Source: Novosphingobium sp. SCN 66-18 (GTDB lineage: Bacteria > Pseudomonadota > Alphaproteobacteria > Sphingomonadales > Sphingomonadaceae). Taken from it: a DNA stretch of 63,493 nucleotides. Positions 1 through 10,100 of the stretch are shown here, in pieces; position 1 is the first letter of the stretch; every line of letters begins with the position of its first letter. The position numbers were made by a program, and so were the translations under genes. The stretch covers positions 1-63,493 of the forward strand of contig MEGD01000034.1 of the NCBI GenBank assembly GCA_001725355.1, written 5' to 3'. The notes beneath the pieces are model-generated. The model searched no databases. It was not told the DNA's origin and was given only the letters and a program-made list of their open reading frames with translations.

Positions 1-1
1 C

Positions 2-145
2 GAAGCGACCCTGGCCTGGCAAACCACAGCCGAACTGGAACTGTCCGGCTCCCTCTCGGTCTTCACACCAGGAACCTTCATCCGCGAAACCGGCCCCGCA
101 CACACCATCACCATGATCGGCTTCGAAAGCAATTTCCGTTTCTAG
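2..145 (+). CDS. Alginate-export-family outer-membrane protein, C-terminal fragment
   Basis: The left edge of the window enters an open frame that ends at the TAG at 143-145, leaving about 47 codons. The visible tail contains FIRETGPAHTI and ends in the aromatic strand FESNFRF. That pattern, a 'F(I/L)xETGP' turn followed by a last beta-strand ending in aromatic-x-F, is characteristic of the C-terminus of alginate-export (AlgE-like) beta-barrel porins. The terminal Phe is the usual outer-membrane assembly signal. The start and most of the gene lie outside the window, so substrate cannot be judged. It is read in the same direction as the DUF1275 gene 19 bp downstream. Assignment rests on family pattern recognition of a short tail. 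Confidence 0.6.
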   Translation, partial: EATLAWQTTAELELSGSLSVFTPGTFIRETGPAHTITMIGFESNFRF

Positions 146-164
146 GACCAAGGAAGAACAAGCA

Positions 165-872
165 ATGTCTGAATCCGGCAAACCATCGACCTCGCCCCTT
201 CCGGGCCTGCTGCTGCTGTTGTCGGTCACCACCGGGCTGGTCGATGCGGTCAGCGTGCTGGGGCTTGGCAAGGTGTTCACCGCCAACATGACCGGGAACA
301 TCGTCTTCCTGGGCTTCGCCGCCGCCGGCACCCCCGGCTTCCGCATTGCGCCCTATCTCGTCGCGCTGCTCGCCTTCTTCGGCGGTGCGCTGCTGGCAGG
401 GCGGGTCGGCCAGCGGTTCGGCCGCGAGCCGCTGCGCCGCTGGCTGACCATCTCCGCCCTGATCGAGACCATCGCCTTGTGGCTGGCGGCGGCGGTGGCG
501 CTGACCTTCCGCGTGCCGGCACAGGAGCCGGAGGCCGCGCTGTTCGCGATCATCGCGTTGACCGCCATTGCCATGGGGTTCCGCAACGCCACCGTTCGCC
601 AGCTCAAGGTGCCGGACCTCACCACTACCGTCCTGACGCTCACCATCACCGGCATCGCCGCCGATTCCCATCTGGCGGGGGGCGGCAACCCCAATCTTTC
701 CCGCAGGCTCGGCGCGATCCTGGCCATTTTCGCGGGCGCGGCCGGGGGCGCGCTGATGGTCATCCGTGCCGGCCTTGCCTTGCCGTTGTGCGTGGCGGGA
801 GCGATCATCATGGGCGGTACGCTCGCCTGCGTGCGCCATCCCGCCGCCGCCATGCCTCATACGGGCGGATAA
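165..872 (+). CDS. DUF1275 (YoaK-family) membrane protein
   Basis: A 235-residue integral membrane protein. After a short polar N-terminus it opens with a hydrophobic segment running into TTGLVDAVSVLGLG and then FTANMTGNIVFLG, the signature of the DUF1275/YoaK family. About six hydrophobic segments are visible. The mid-region FRNATVRQLKVPDLTTTV is also typical of the family. ATG at 165 is preceded by a good AAGGAAGA ribosome-binding site. Function in the family is not established; a small-molecule transport role is often guessed. It may be cotranscribed with the porin fragment upstream. Family assignment is strong, function unknown. Confidence 0.88.
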   Translation: MSESGKPSTSPLPGLLLLLSVTTGLVDAVSVLGLGKVFTANMTGNIVFLGFAAAGTPGFRIAPYLVALLAFFGGALLAGRVGQRFGREPLRRWLTISALIETIALWLAAAVALTFRVPAQEPEAALFAIIALTAIAMGFRNATVRQLKVPDLTTTVLTLTITGIAADSHLAGGGNPNLSRRLGAILAIFAGAAGGALMVIRAGLALPLCVAGAIIMGGTLACVRHPAAAMPHTGG

Positions 873-1015
873 CGCCCGACATGCCAACCCATCGATGGCG
901 CAAATAGAGAATTTATTAGCGCAAATTCAAAAGAAACTATTCTGGGCCTGAACTAGGAAGAACACAGCGGCATCATGCCGGCCAGATTATCAGCCCCAAC
1001 GGTGGAATGTTCTGA

Positions 1016-2284
1016 ATGGCGCACGCGGCCGTCGCGATCGATCAGCCCGGCCCGGAGCGGACGAGCGCCTATGGCTGGATCGTGTTCGCGCTGAGCTTCG
1101 GGCTGCTGATGTCCGATCACATGGCCCGGCAGGTGCTCAATGCGGTCAACCCTCTGCTCAAGGCCGAATGGAACCTGGGCGATGCCGAGGTCGCCTCGCT
1201 GTCCAGCGTGGTCGCGCTGGCGGTGGGCCTGCTCACCTTCCCGCTGTCGCTGGCGGCCGACCGGTTCGGCCGGGTGCGCAGCCTGTTCGCGATGGCAACG
1301 CTGTGGAGCCTCGCCACGCTGGGCGGCGCGCTGGCGCAGAGCTATCACCAGATGCTGTTCGCCCGGCTGCTCGTGGGCGTGGGCGAGGCGGCCTATGGCA
1401 GCGTGGGCATCGCCGTGGTGCTGGCGGTGTTTCCGGTGGGACTGCGTTCGACGCTGTCTTCCTCGTTTCTCGCCGGCTCGGTCGTCGGGCAGATGGTCGG
1501 CGTGGCGGTCGGCGGCCAGATCGCGGCCGCGCACGGCTGGCGCAGCGCGTTCGAGGCGATCGGCGGAGCCGGCCTGGTGCTGGCGGCGCTCTATCTGCTG
1601 ATCGTGCGCGAAAGCCGCCTCGGCCCCGCCCCGTCGCGCGAGAAGCTGGATTGGCGCGTGCTGGGGCGCCAGCTGTTCGGACGGCGCCTGCTGTGGCTGA
1701 CCTATTTCGCCAGCGGCAGCCAGTTGTTCTGCGCCGGCGCGCTTTCCGTGTTCCTGCCGCTGCTGCTGACCCGCTACTATGCCATGCCGATCGATCGCGC
1801 GGGCAGGACGACCGCGCTGTTCCTGCTGGTCTGCGCGATCGGCATGGTTGCCTGCGGCGTGGTGGGCGATCGCCTCGCCCGGCGCGATCCGGCGATCAAG
1901 CCGCGTATCGCGCTGGTTTATGCGCTGATGGCCGCAGCGTTCTTTGCCGGCGCCTTTCTTTCGCCGCCCGGCACGGTGCAACTCGTGCTGATCGGGTGCG
2001 CGCTGCTGGTCGTTGCTGGCGTCGCGGGGATTGCCGGGGCGATGGCGGCGAACCTCACGCCGCGCGCGATCCACGGCACGGTGATGGCCGTCCTGGCGCT
2101 CAGCAACAACCTGCTTGGCCTGGCGCCGGGGCCGTTCGTGACCGGGCTGATCGCGGACCGGATCGGGCTGGACAAGGCGCTGCTGATCCTGCCGGTGCCC
2201 TGCCTGCTGTGCGCGCTCAGCCTTGTCCTCGCCCGCGGGGACTATGCGCTGGAGATGGGGAGCGGGGCTTCCCGGGCGGCATAG
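1016..2284 (+). CDS. MFS transporter
   Basis: A 422-residue carrier with about twelve hydrophobic segments. The loop after the second segment carries ADRFGRVRSL, the major-facilitator motif A. The N-terminal half contains LVGVGEAAYGSVG, typical of the spinster-like/organic-anion branch of the superfamily. The 143 bp upstream include an A+T-rich stretch (about 900-955) that stands out from the GC-rich surroundings and probably holds the promoter. It is followed 137 bp later by the D-aminoacylase and racemase genes on the same strand, so it may import the same kind of substrate (N-acyl amino acids or D-amino acids). That link is inference from position only. Confidence 0.85.
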   Translation: MAHAAVAIDQPGPERTSAYGWIVFALSFGLLMSDHMARQVLNAVNPLLKAEWNLGDAEVASLSSVVALAVGLLTFPLSLAADRFGRVRSLFAMATLWSLATLGGALAQSYHQMLFARLLVGVGEAAYGSVGIAVVLAVFPVGLRSTLSSSFLAGSVVGQMVGVAVGGQIAAAHGWRSAFEAIGGAGLVLAALYLLIVRESRLGPAPSREKLDWRVLGRQLFGRRLLWLTYFASGSQLFCAGALSVFLPLLLTRYYAMPIDRAGRTTALFLLVCAIGMVACGVVGDRLARRDPAIKPRIALVYALMAAAFFAGAFLSPPGTVQLVLIGCALLVVAGVAGIAGAMAANLTPRAIHGTVMAVLALSNNLLGLAPGPFVTGLIADRIGLDKALLILPVPCLLCALSLVLARGDYALEMGSGASRAA

Positions 2285-2421
2285 CGCACACCTTTGTTCG
2301 CATCGCCGTTCCTAAGGGCGTGACAAGCGCAAACCGGCGCGAATAGGATCACCACGGGGGTTTGTCGGGTGTCTTGCGGCCGCATCGCGGGCACCGCGCA
2401 CCCCCGGCAGCAGGGGGTGAC

Positions 2422-3960
2422 ATGGGCGGACTGAATTCAAGGCAATCCCGGACGGTCGTTCTGGCGCTGGCGAGCGCGCTGGCTTTCGCCGGACCGGCAG
2501 GCGCTTCGACGCTGATTACCGGGGCGACGGTTTACGACGGGTCCGGCGCGGCGGGGCAGAAGGTCTCCGTCCGCGTGGATGGCGACAGGATCGTGGCGGT
2601 CGGCGATCTGCCCGCCACGCCCGCCGACACGGTGATCCGGGGCGATGGCCTGGCGCTGGCGCCCGGCTTCATCGACAGCCACAGCCATCACGACCGGGGC
2701 GACTATGCCGATCGCGCGATGCCGGTGCTGCTGGCGCAGGGCGTGACCACGGTGGTCGTCGGGCAGGACGGGGGCAGCGACGGCCCCTTCGCCGAAACCG
2801 CCGCCCGCTTCGCCGCGCGGCCAGCCGCCGTCAACGTCACCGCCTATACCGGGCACGGCTACTTGCGCGAAAAGGTGATGGGCGAGGACTACAAGCGCAT
2901 CGCCACGCCCGCCGAAGTTACCCAGATGCAGGCGCTGCTCGACGCCGATCTCAAGGCCGGATCGCTGGGCCTGTCCACCGGACTCGAATACGATCCCGGC
3001 ATCTATTCGGATCATGGCGAACTGCTCGCGCTCGCCCGCACCACGCAGGCGGATCACGGCCGCTACATCAGCCACATGCGCAACGAGGACCTGACCTTCG
3101 ACGCCGCGCTCGACGAACTGCTCGACCTGGGCGAGAAGACGGGCGTTCCCGTGCAGATCTCGCACCTCAAGCTGGGCCTCGTCGATCGCTGGGGCGATGC
3201 CGGAAAGGTGCTGGCCAAACTGGACGCGGCGCGCGGGCGCGGGATCAAGGTCACGGCGGACGTCTATCCTTACGAATACTGGCAATCGACGCTGACCGTG
3301 CTGTTCCCCAAGCGCGATTTCACCGATATCGCCGCCGCGCGCTTCGCGCTGACGCACCTGACCACGCCCGCCGGCATGCTGCTCGGCTTCTATGCGCCCA
3401 ACCCGGCCTATGTCGGCCACACCATCGCCGACATCGCCGCCGAACGGCACGAGGAACCGGCCGCGACCTATCTCTGGCTGATCCAGACGGCCCAGGCCTG
3501 GCGCAAGGCCCATCCCGATGCCGAGCGCGTGGAAGCGGTGATCGGCACCGCGATGTCGCCCGCCGACGTCGCCGATTTCATTGCCTGGCCCAACAGCAAC
3601 ATCTGTTCGGACGGCATGGTCGGATCGCGCCACCCGCGCGGCGCCGGCGCGTTCGCCAAGGTGCTGCGGCTCTATGTGCGCGAACAGCACCGGCTGACGC
3701 TGCCGGAAGCGATCCACAAGATGACCGCGCTTTCGGCCGAGCACATCGGGCTGGAAGGGCGCGGCCTGATCAAGCCCGGCTACAAGGCCGATCTGGTGCT
3801 GTTCAATCCCGATACCATCGCCGATCACGCCACGGTGGAGAACCCCGGCGCGCTGGCCACGGGCGTTTCCGACGTGATGGTCAACGGCGTGATGGTCTAT
3901 CGCGAGGGCAAGCCGACCGGCAGCTATCCGGGCCAGTTCCTCAAGCGGGGTAGCCTCTGA
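2422..3960 (+). CDS. Exported N-acyl-D-amino-acid deacylase family amidohydrolase
   Basis: A 512-residue amidohydrolase that removes the acyl group from N-acyl-D-amino acids, judged by family. ATG 2422 is chosen because it gives a clean signal peptide (VVLALASALAFAGPAGA); an upstream TTG at 2362 would bury it. The metal-binding box FIDSHSHHD lies near residues 83-91. TTVVVGQDGGS, LGLSTGLEYDPG, YISHMRNE and VQISHLK follow in the order usual for D-aminoacylases, and NICSDGMVGSRHPRGAG supplies the C-terminal metal-site Asp. The stop overlaps the next gene's start (TGATG), so it is translationally coupled to a secreted racemase. Together they suggest periplasmic processing of D-amino-acid derivatives. 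The exact acyl/amino-acid specificity is not visible. Confidence 0.85.
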   Translation: MGGLNSRQSRTVVLALASALAFAGPAGASTLITGATVYDGSGAAGQKVSVRVDGDRIVAVGDLPATPADTVIRGDGLALAPGFIDSHSHHDRGDYADRAMPVLLAQGVTTVVVGQDGGSDGPFAETAARFAARPAAVNVTAYTGHGYLREKVMGEDYKRIATPAEVTQMQALLDADLKAGSLGLSTGLEYDPGIYSDHGELLALARTTQADHGRYISHMRNEDLTFDAALDELLDLGEKTGVPVQISHLKLGLVDRWGDAGKVLAKLDAARGRGIKVTADVYPYEYWQSTLTVLFPKRDFTDIAAARFALTHLTTPAGMLLGFYAPNPAYVGHTIADIAAERHEEPAATYLWLIQTAQAWRKAHPDAERVEAVIGTAMSPADVADFIAWPNSNICSDGMVGSRHPRGAGAFAKVLRLYVREQHRLTLPEAIHKMTALSAEHIGLEGRGLIKPGYKADLVLFNPDTIADHATVENPGALATGVSDVMVNGVMVYREGKPTGSYPGQFLKRGSL

Positions 3961-5234
3961 TGCAGCGGCGCGGCTTCCTGAAGGCCGGCGCCGGACTGGC
4001 CGCCTTCGGGGCTGGCCGCACCCTTGCCGCGCCGATTCTGTCGGCCGGCAATTTCGGCCTGACCCCGGCGCGCGCCGCCCGGCGCAACGGCTGGATCGAA
4101 GTGGACGCCGGCGCGTTCGAGGCCAATATCGACGCGGTGCGCCAATGGACCGGCGGCACGCGCTTGTGCGCGGTGATGAAGGCCGATGCCTATGGCAACG
4201 GCATCGCGCTGCTGATCCCCTCCATCCTGCGCAAGCGCGTGACCGACGTGGCGATCACCTCGAACGACGAGGCCCGCGTGGCACGCCAGCTCGGCTTTCG
4301 CGGCCGGCTGATCCGCATCCGCACCGCCACGCCCGAGGAGATGGAGGACGGCTTCGCCCATGGCATCACCGAACTGATCGCCAATCCGATCGCGGCCGAA
4401 CGGCTGCAGGCGCTGTGGCAGGCGCGCAAGCCGAAGGGGCCGCTTGCCGTCCACCTCGCGCTCAATGCCGGGGGCATGAGCCGCAACGGCGTGGAGCTTT
4501 CGAGCCTTTATGGGCAGGCCGACGCCCGCGCGCTGCTCGCGCTCAAGGGCCTGCGCATGACGGGCGCGATGACGCACTATCCCAGCGAGGAAGCCGCCGA
4601 CATCCTCGGCCAGCTCCGCCGCTTTCAGGACGACCTCCGCTGGCTGGCCGCGACGGGCCTCGATACCCGCCCGCTGCTGCGCCACACCGCCAATACCTTC
4701 GCCACGCTGGAGCATCCCGAAACCCGGCTCGACATGGTGCGCGTGGGCGGCGCGATCTATGGCGATCCGGGCAGCACGAAGACCGACAGGTTCCGGCCGA
4801 CGATGGCGATCAAGTCCCGCGTGGCGGCGGTGAACCACTATCCCGCCGGGCAGACGGTCAATTACGATCGCACCTATCGGCTGGACCGCGAAAGCTGGCT
4901 CGCCAACATTCCGATCGGCTATTCCGATGGCTACCGGCGCGGCTTCAGCCACGCCAACCGGCCGGAGTTCGAGGCGGAAAGCCGCAACCGCACCGAAGTG
5001 CTGATCGGCGGCCGGCGCTTCCCCGTGGTCGGCCGGGTGACGATGAACACGATGATGGCGGACGTCACTGGCTGGCAGGACAAGGTCCGGCTCGATGACG
5101 AGGTCGTGCTGTTCGGCGCGCAAGGGGCGGAACGGATCACGCAGGCGGAATTCGAACGCAACGGCAGCGTGTATGGACCCGAAGCGCTCACCGTAATGGG
5201 CGCGACATTGCCGCGCGTGCTGAAGGCTCGCTGA
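3960..5234 (+). CDS. Exported alanine racemase-fold amino-acid racemase (broad-specificity Bsr-like)
   Basis: A 424-residue PLP enzyme of the alanine racemase fold, read from an ATG that overlaps the deacylase stop. The N-terminus (MQRRGFLKAGAGLAAFGAGR) looks like a Tat-type signal, placing it in the periplasm. The PLP-lysine motif AVMKADAYGNG is present with Lys near residue 74. VNYDRTYRLDR followed by IPIGYSDGYRRGF near residue 300-320 resembles the Tyr-containing segment of broad-specificity periplasmic racemases more than biosynthetic Alr. Coupling with a D-aminoacylase suggests interconversion of L- and D-amino acids released outside the cytoplasm. Whether it acts on alanine or on bulky/basic amino acids cannot be read directly. 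Confidence 0.85.
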   Translation: MQRRGFLKAGAGLAAFGAGRTLAAPILSAGNFGLTPARAARRNGWIEVDAGAFEANIDAVRQWTGGTRLCAVMKADAYGNGIALLIPSILRKRVTDVAITSNDEARVARQLGFRGRLIRIRTATPEEMEDGFAHGITELIANPIAAERLQALWQARKPKGPLAVHLALNAGGMSRNGVELSSLYGQADARALLALKGLRMTGAMTHYPSEEAADILGQLRRFQDDLRWLAATGLDTRPLLRHTANTFATLEHPETRLDMVRVGGAIYGDPGSTKTDRFRPTMAIKSRVAAVNHYPAGQTVNYDRTYRLDRESWLANIPIGYSDGYRRGFSHANRPEFEAESRNRTEVLIGGRRFPVVGRVTMNTMMADVTGWQDKVRLDDEVVLFGAQGAERITQAEFERNGSVYGPEALTVMGATLPRVLKAR

Positions 5235-5236
5235 GC

Positions 5237-5821
5237 CTATCCCCGTACCGCTTCGCGCACGCGGGCGAGCGCCGCGGCCAGCGGATCGGTTTCGCCCAGA
5301 ATGCGGAACGTGCCGTTCATGGTGAAGAAGCAGTGCCCGTGGACGGTCGCCAGCAGCGATCGCGCCAGCGCCGGCGCTTCCCCGCCGCGCTCCGGCGGCA
5401 GCACCGCGACGAGTTCGGCCACCACGATCTCGAAGATCGCCGTCACCTGCCGGGCATAGCTTTCCGGCGGTTCCATGTCGTCGGGCAGGCGAAAGTCATA
5501 GAGCGCCGCCCAGGCATGGCGGTTGACGACGGCGAATTCGAAATAGGCATCGACAGCCCGCTTCAGCCGGTCGCCATGCTCGCCCGCCAGCCGGGCCTCC
5601 AGATAGTCGCGCCACAGGTCCAGCGTGCGGCCGTTGATCGCCAGGATCAGCCCTTCATAGGTGCCGAATACGTTGTAGATCGTGCCGATCGAATAGCCGA
5701 TCCGTTTCGCAACCTCCCGCGCCGAGAAGCGGGCGAAGCCCACTTCCAGCATCTGGCGATGCCCTTCCGCGACGATCATTTCGCGCAGTTCGGGGCGGGA
5801 GTGGTCGGATCGACGGCCCAT
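5237..5821 (-). CDS. TetR/AcrR-family transcriptional regulator
   Basis: A 194-residue repressor-type protein. The N-terminal helix-turn-helix is clear: a helix ending MLEVGFARFSAREVAKRIG, then YSIGTIYNVFGTYEGLI, which is the usual TetR recognition-helix and 'YxxF' pattern at about residues 30-60. The rest is an alpha-helical ligand domain with a WAALYDFRLP segment seen in the TetR_C subgroup related to WHG-domain members. It lies convergent to the racemase gene with 2 bp between stops, and 43 bp upstream of the sterol-desaturase-family gene's end on the same strand. Its target is not evident; autoregulation is likely by family habit. Confidence 0.85.
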   Translation of the reverse strand: MGRRSDHSRPELREMIVAEGHRQMLEVGFARFSAREVAKRIGYSIGTIYNVFGTYEGLILAINGRTLDLWRDYLEARLAGEHGDRLKRAVDAYFEFAVVNRHAWAALYDFRLPDDMEPPESYARQVTAIFEIVVAELVAVLPPERGGEAPALARSLLATVHGHCFFTMNGTFRILGETDPLAAALARVREAVRG

Positions 5822-5864
5822 GTCAGCCCTGCATAGTCATTTCGGCGTGCTCATTCCTGCCTGC

Positions 5865-7007
5865 TCATCCCCGTTGACGGACGAACGGATACTTCATCTG
5901 CGCCAGATAGCCGTTGGGTACGCGCTCGGGAACGCCGTATCCGGTGGGCCACTCGCTGTCGGGGAAATAATGCGTGCCGAACAGCCGGTCGAGGATGGGG
6001 AAGTGGATGGCGAAGTTCTTGTCCACGCCTTCCGCCTCGATCGCGTGGTGCCAGTGGTGGAAGCGCGGCACCACCACGAACTTGCCCAGCACGTTGAAAT
6101 CCCCGCGCAGGTTGGCATGGACCAGCGAGGCATAGACATAGACCATCCCGACATAGGCCTGCATCACCGACGGCGCGAAGCCCAGCGTCAGCAGCGGCAG
6201 CGACGTCACCCCGCGCAGCAGCACGATCTCCACGAAGTGCATCCGCGCGCCGGCCAGCCAGTCCATCGCCTTCGCGCTGTGGTGCACGGCGTGGAAGCCC
6301 CACAGGAACGGCACGCGGTGGAACAGGCGATGGAACCAGTACTGCGCCAGATCGGTCAGGATCATGGCTAGCAGGAACTGCACCGGCCATGGCAGGCTGC
6401 CCACGGCCGAGCGGGTGTGGTCCAGCCAGCCGACATGCGTGTTGACGTAGCTCGACGGGGCCAGCGCCAGGAAGGTGATGAACTGCACCAGCATGGAGCT
6501 GACAAGGTAGTAGAACAGGTCTTCGCGCCATTCCGTGCGGAACAGGCGCTGTTTGGAAAGGTGCGGGAAGATGCGCTCGATCGGCGCGAACATCAGGCCG
6601 GTGGCGATCATGTTGACCGCGAAGAAATCGACGCCGAAGAACACGCCCCAGTCATGCGTTTCGCGCGGCTGAACCGCCGCCCCGCCCAGGATCGAGGCGG
6701 CCAGCGCCAGCACCAGCGCGGTGCCGCCCAGCGCCTTGCGCGGGCGCAGCAGCAGGCTGAGCAAGGCCAGCGCATAGGCGCTCAGCAGGGTCAGGTGCAC
6801 GAATGGACGGAAGCCCTGCATGTCGCGCAGCTTCGCCAGCTCGGGCATGGCGAACCATTCGGGCCAGCGCAGCGCCGCCACGAAGCACAGGCCGGCCACC
6901 GCCAGCACGATCGCGAAGAACCCCGCGAACCAGCCCGTACCGAAGCCGCGCGCCTCGATCGGCGCTTCCAGATCGCGTTTCAGGCTTTCCCAGTACCCTC
7001 TGCTCAT
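5865..7007 (-). CDS. Sterol desaturase / fatty-acid hydroxylase family membrane protein
   Basis: A 380-residue di-iron membrane hydroxylase. Hydrophobic segments at both ends of the N-terminal half flank the histidine boxes: FHRLFHR, then GFHAVHHS and HHWHHAIEAEGVDKNFAIH, matching the HxxxH / HxxHH / HxxHH set of the fatty-acid hydroxylase superfamily. The ATG at 7007 (MSRGYW) is preferred because an AGAGGGA ribosome-binding sequence sits about 9 bp upstream; ATG at 7016 is the alternative. The extra N-terminal membrane region makes it longer than the core domain of about 250 residues. The substrate may be a lipid or hopanoid/carotenoid, but nothing in the context decides this. Confidence 0.85.
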   Translation of the reverse strand: MSRGYWESLKRDLEAPIEARGFGTGWFAGFFAIVLAVAGLCFVAALRWPEWFAMPELAKLRDMQGFRPFVHLTLLSAYALALLSLLLRPRKALGGTALVLALAASILGGAAVQPRETHDWGVFFGVDFFAVNMIATGLMFAPIERIFPHLSKQRLFRTEWREDLFYYLVSSMLVQFITFLALAPSSYVNTHVGWLDHTRSAVGSLPWPVQFLLAMILTDLAQYWFHRLFHRVPFLWGFHAVHHSAKAMDWLAGARMHFVEIVLLRGVTSLPLLTLGFAPSVMQAYVGMVYVYASLVHANLRGDFNVLGKFVVVPRFHHWHHAIEAEGVDKNFAIHFPILDRLFGTHYFPDSEWPTGYGVPERVPNGYLAQMKYPFVRQRG

Positions 7008-7144
7008 CGCAGGCATTCCCTCTTGCGGACACGCCGATTCCATACGGCGCCGACGATACGGTAGCCATAAATTATACGCTGTCCATTATTAAATTGAACA
7101 ATGATAATTTTTCGGGTAGCATCCGGCTCCAAGGAGAACCGGTG

Positions 7145-10100
7145 ATGGGATTGATCCTCGCGCTGATCGTGTTCGTGGGCGGGGCGCTGCTGTTGGGCGC
7201 CCGATCGCGGATTGCCGAGCTTGAGCGCCGCCTGCGGCTGGTGGAGGACGAGCTGCGCCGGCGCATCGCGGCGGGCACGATGCCGCGCATCGAATCGGTC
7301 GAGCCGGCCATGGAAACACCCGCACCGATGGTGGCCGAGGTCATTCCGCCCCAGCCGGCAGTACCGGCGGAAGCGGCACCCGAACCCGAAATCGAAACGG
7401 CCCCTCCCTCGCCGCCCGAGCCCATGGTCGAAACGCTACCGGCGATGGCCTGGGAAATGCCGGCCGAACCCGCCGTGGAATCGCCGGCCGAGCCTGAGGC
7501 TGCTCCGGAGCCGGAACCCGCGCCGGCCATGCGCCGCGCGGCGATCAACTTCGAGGAACTGTTCGGGCGCAAGCTGCCGATCTGGGCCGGCGGGATCACG
7601 CTCGCCATCGCCGGCGTGCTGATCGTCAAATACGCCATCGACCAGGGCTTTTTCGGACGGATATTCACGCCGGGCGTGCAGGCAGTCTGCGGCATGCTGT
7701 TCGGCTTCGGCCTGATCGGCGCGGCCGAATGGGCGTGGCGCGCGCGCGAAAAGGTGGCCGATCCGCGCGTCAGCCAGGCGCTGTCGGGCGCCGGGATTTC
7801 CACGCTCTATGCGGCGCTGCTGGTGGCCGCCAACCTCTATCACCTGATCTCCCCGCTCGCGGCGTTCGCCGGCCTCGCGCTGGTGACAGGCGGAGCCTTG
7901 TGGCTCTCGCTGCGCCACGGGATGCCCAGCGCCGTGCTGGGGCTGGCCGGCGGCCTCGCCGCGCCGGCGCTCACGGTGGGGCTGGACGCCAACGTGCCGA
8001 TGCTCGCCGTTTATCTCGGCTTCACCATCGCCGGCCTTGCCGGCGTGGCGCGGGCGCAGCGCTGGCCATGGCTCGCCCTGCTGGCTCTGCTCGGTGGCGC
8101 GGGGTGGAGCCTGTGGCTGATCCTGGCCGGCAAGGCGCTGGAAACGGTCGGGGCGCTGTCGATCGGCGGCTTCGTGGTGCTGCTGGCGCTTGTCCTGCCG
8201 CTGTTCGCCTTCGCCGGCGCGGCGCAACGCCTGTTGCGCGCCGCCGCCGCCGTGATCGGCGCGGCGCAACTTGGCCTGCTGGTCGCGCTCGGCGGCTTCA
8301 TGCCGCTGCACTGGGGCCTGTTCGCGCTGATCGCCGCCGCCGGCCAGTTCCTTGCCTGGCGCGAACGCGAACTGGCGATCGTGCCCACGCTGAGCGCGGC
8401 GCTGTCGTTCCTCCTGCTGATGCTCTGGCCGCATCCGGCAACCGGCTGGCTGCTGACCATGGGGCTGGCGCTCGCCGCGATCCACGCGGGGCCGCTGCTG
8501 GCAAGGCTGTGGCAAGCCCCGGCGCACCCGCAACGCGCGGTCGAGCTGGCGGGCATTGCCGTGGCCGCGCCGCTGCTCGGGCTGCGCCATGCGGAGCATG
8601 TGTGGACGGGCTACAGCCTTCCCGTCGCCTTGTGCGCGCTCGGCGGAGCGCTGCTGACGCTGGGCGCGGACGCGTTCGGTTGGCGTGCGCCCGACCGGCG
8701 CGGAGACCGGCGCTTCGCCCTGTTGCTGGCGACCGGTGGCGGCCTGCTCATCATCGCCGCATGGTTCGCATTCGCCCATTGGCAGGCTCCGTTGTGGACG
8801 ATGCTGGTGGCTCTCGCCGTGCTGGGCCTTTCCGCGAGAGCCGACGACCGCCGGCTAGAGCCGATCGCCGCCACGTTCGGGGGACTGGCGCTGGCGCAGC
8901 TTGCAGCCACTTTCGTCCCCGCCCCACTGGCCGAACCGAACGCGCTGGTCGAAGGCCTCGGCGCCGGAGCGGGCCTGACCTCGCTGCTGCGCTGGGCCGG
9001 GCTGGCGCTGGGTTTCGCCCTGTTCGCGTGGAAGGCGGGGAGCGGCAACCTGCGGCGGTGCGCCTGGGTACTCACGGGCCTGTTCGCCTATGGTGCGCTG
9101 GCGCAGCGCGTGCCGGGCTGGACCCTGCCGATCATCGCCTCGGCCGTCGCTGTTGCCCTGTTCGCGGCGCTCAGCCGGCGGGAACAGGCGCGTGACGAGG
9201 CGCTGGTGCTGCCGTTCGCGGCAGCGGCGGTGCTGCTGCTGGGGATGACCGGAACGCACCCGCTGGACGAATGGGCGCGGCTGACCGGAGGCAGCGAGGC
9301 CGCCGCCAGCGTGCTTGCCCTGATGCGCTGGGGCGCGCTGCTGGCGCCCGCGCTGCTGCTCGCGCTGCGCGCAAGGATCGGGGCCTTGCGCTGGACCGGA
9401 GAGGTCGCGGCGGTGCTTGCGGGATATGGCGCGCTGGCGCAGGTCGTGCCGCCGGTTGCCCTGCCTCTGGTGCCATCGCTGGGCCTGATCGCCCTTGCCG
9501 GATCGAGCCGTGCGCTCCCTTGGCCGGCCTTGCGCGCGGCAGGCGTTACGCTGGTCGGCCTTGTTCTCGGCTGGGCTTTCCTGCCGCTGGTGCATTGGTC
9601 GGACCACGCGCTCCGTTCGCTGGCCGGCTTTCCGATGCGGCTCGATCACCCCGATCTTGCAACGCTGGCGATCATCCGGCGGCTCGCCATCCCCGCGCCG
9701 CTGTTGGGTGGCGCGGCCTGGCTGCAGCGCACGCGCCTGCCCCGCTTCCCGCTGGTCAATCTGACTGTGATCGGCGGCGTCATCGGAGGCGTGGCGTTGC
9801 ACGGGCTCTATCGCCACCTGTTTGCGGCGCTGTTTGGGTCGGACTTCATTGCAACCGGCCTCCTCGAACGGCTGGTCTGGTCTGCCATGCTGCTCGGCGC
9901 TGGCCGGCTCCTGCTACGCCGCCGGCGCGATCCGGCCGAGCAGGCCGTGCCGGCCGCCGTGTTGACGGTCGCCGCCGGCCTGCATGGCCTGTGGTACAGC
10001 CTGCTGCTCCAAAACCCGCTGTGGAGCGCGCAGCACGTTGGCGCGCTTCCCGCGCTCAACCTGCTGATCCCGCTGTTCGTCCTGCTGCCGCTGGCGCTCT

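Noticed and set aside
6803-7144. Upstream extension of the DUF2339 frame
   Set aside because: It would overlap the divergent desaturase gene and place a basic, domain-free segment before the membrane anchor. ATG 7145 has a strong ribosome-binding site.
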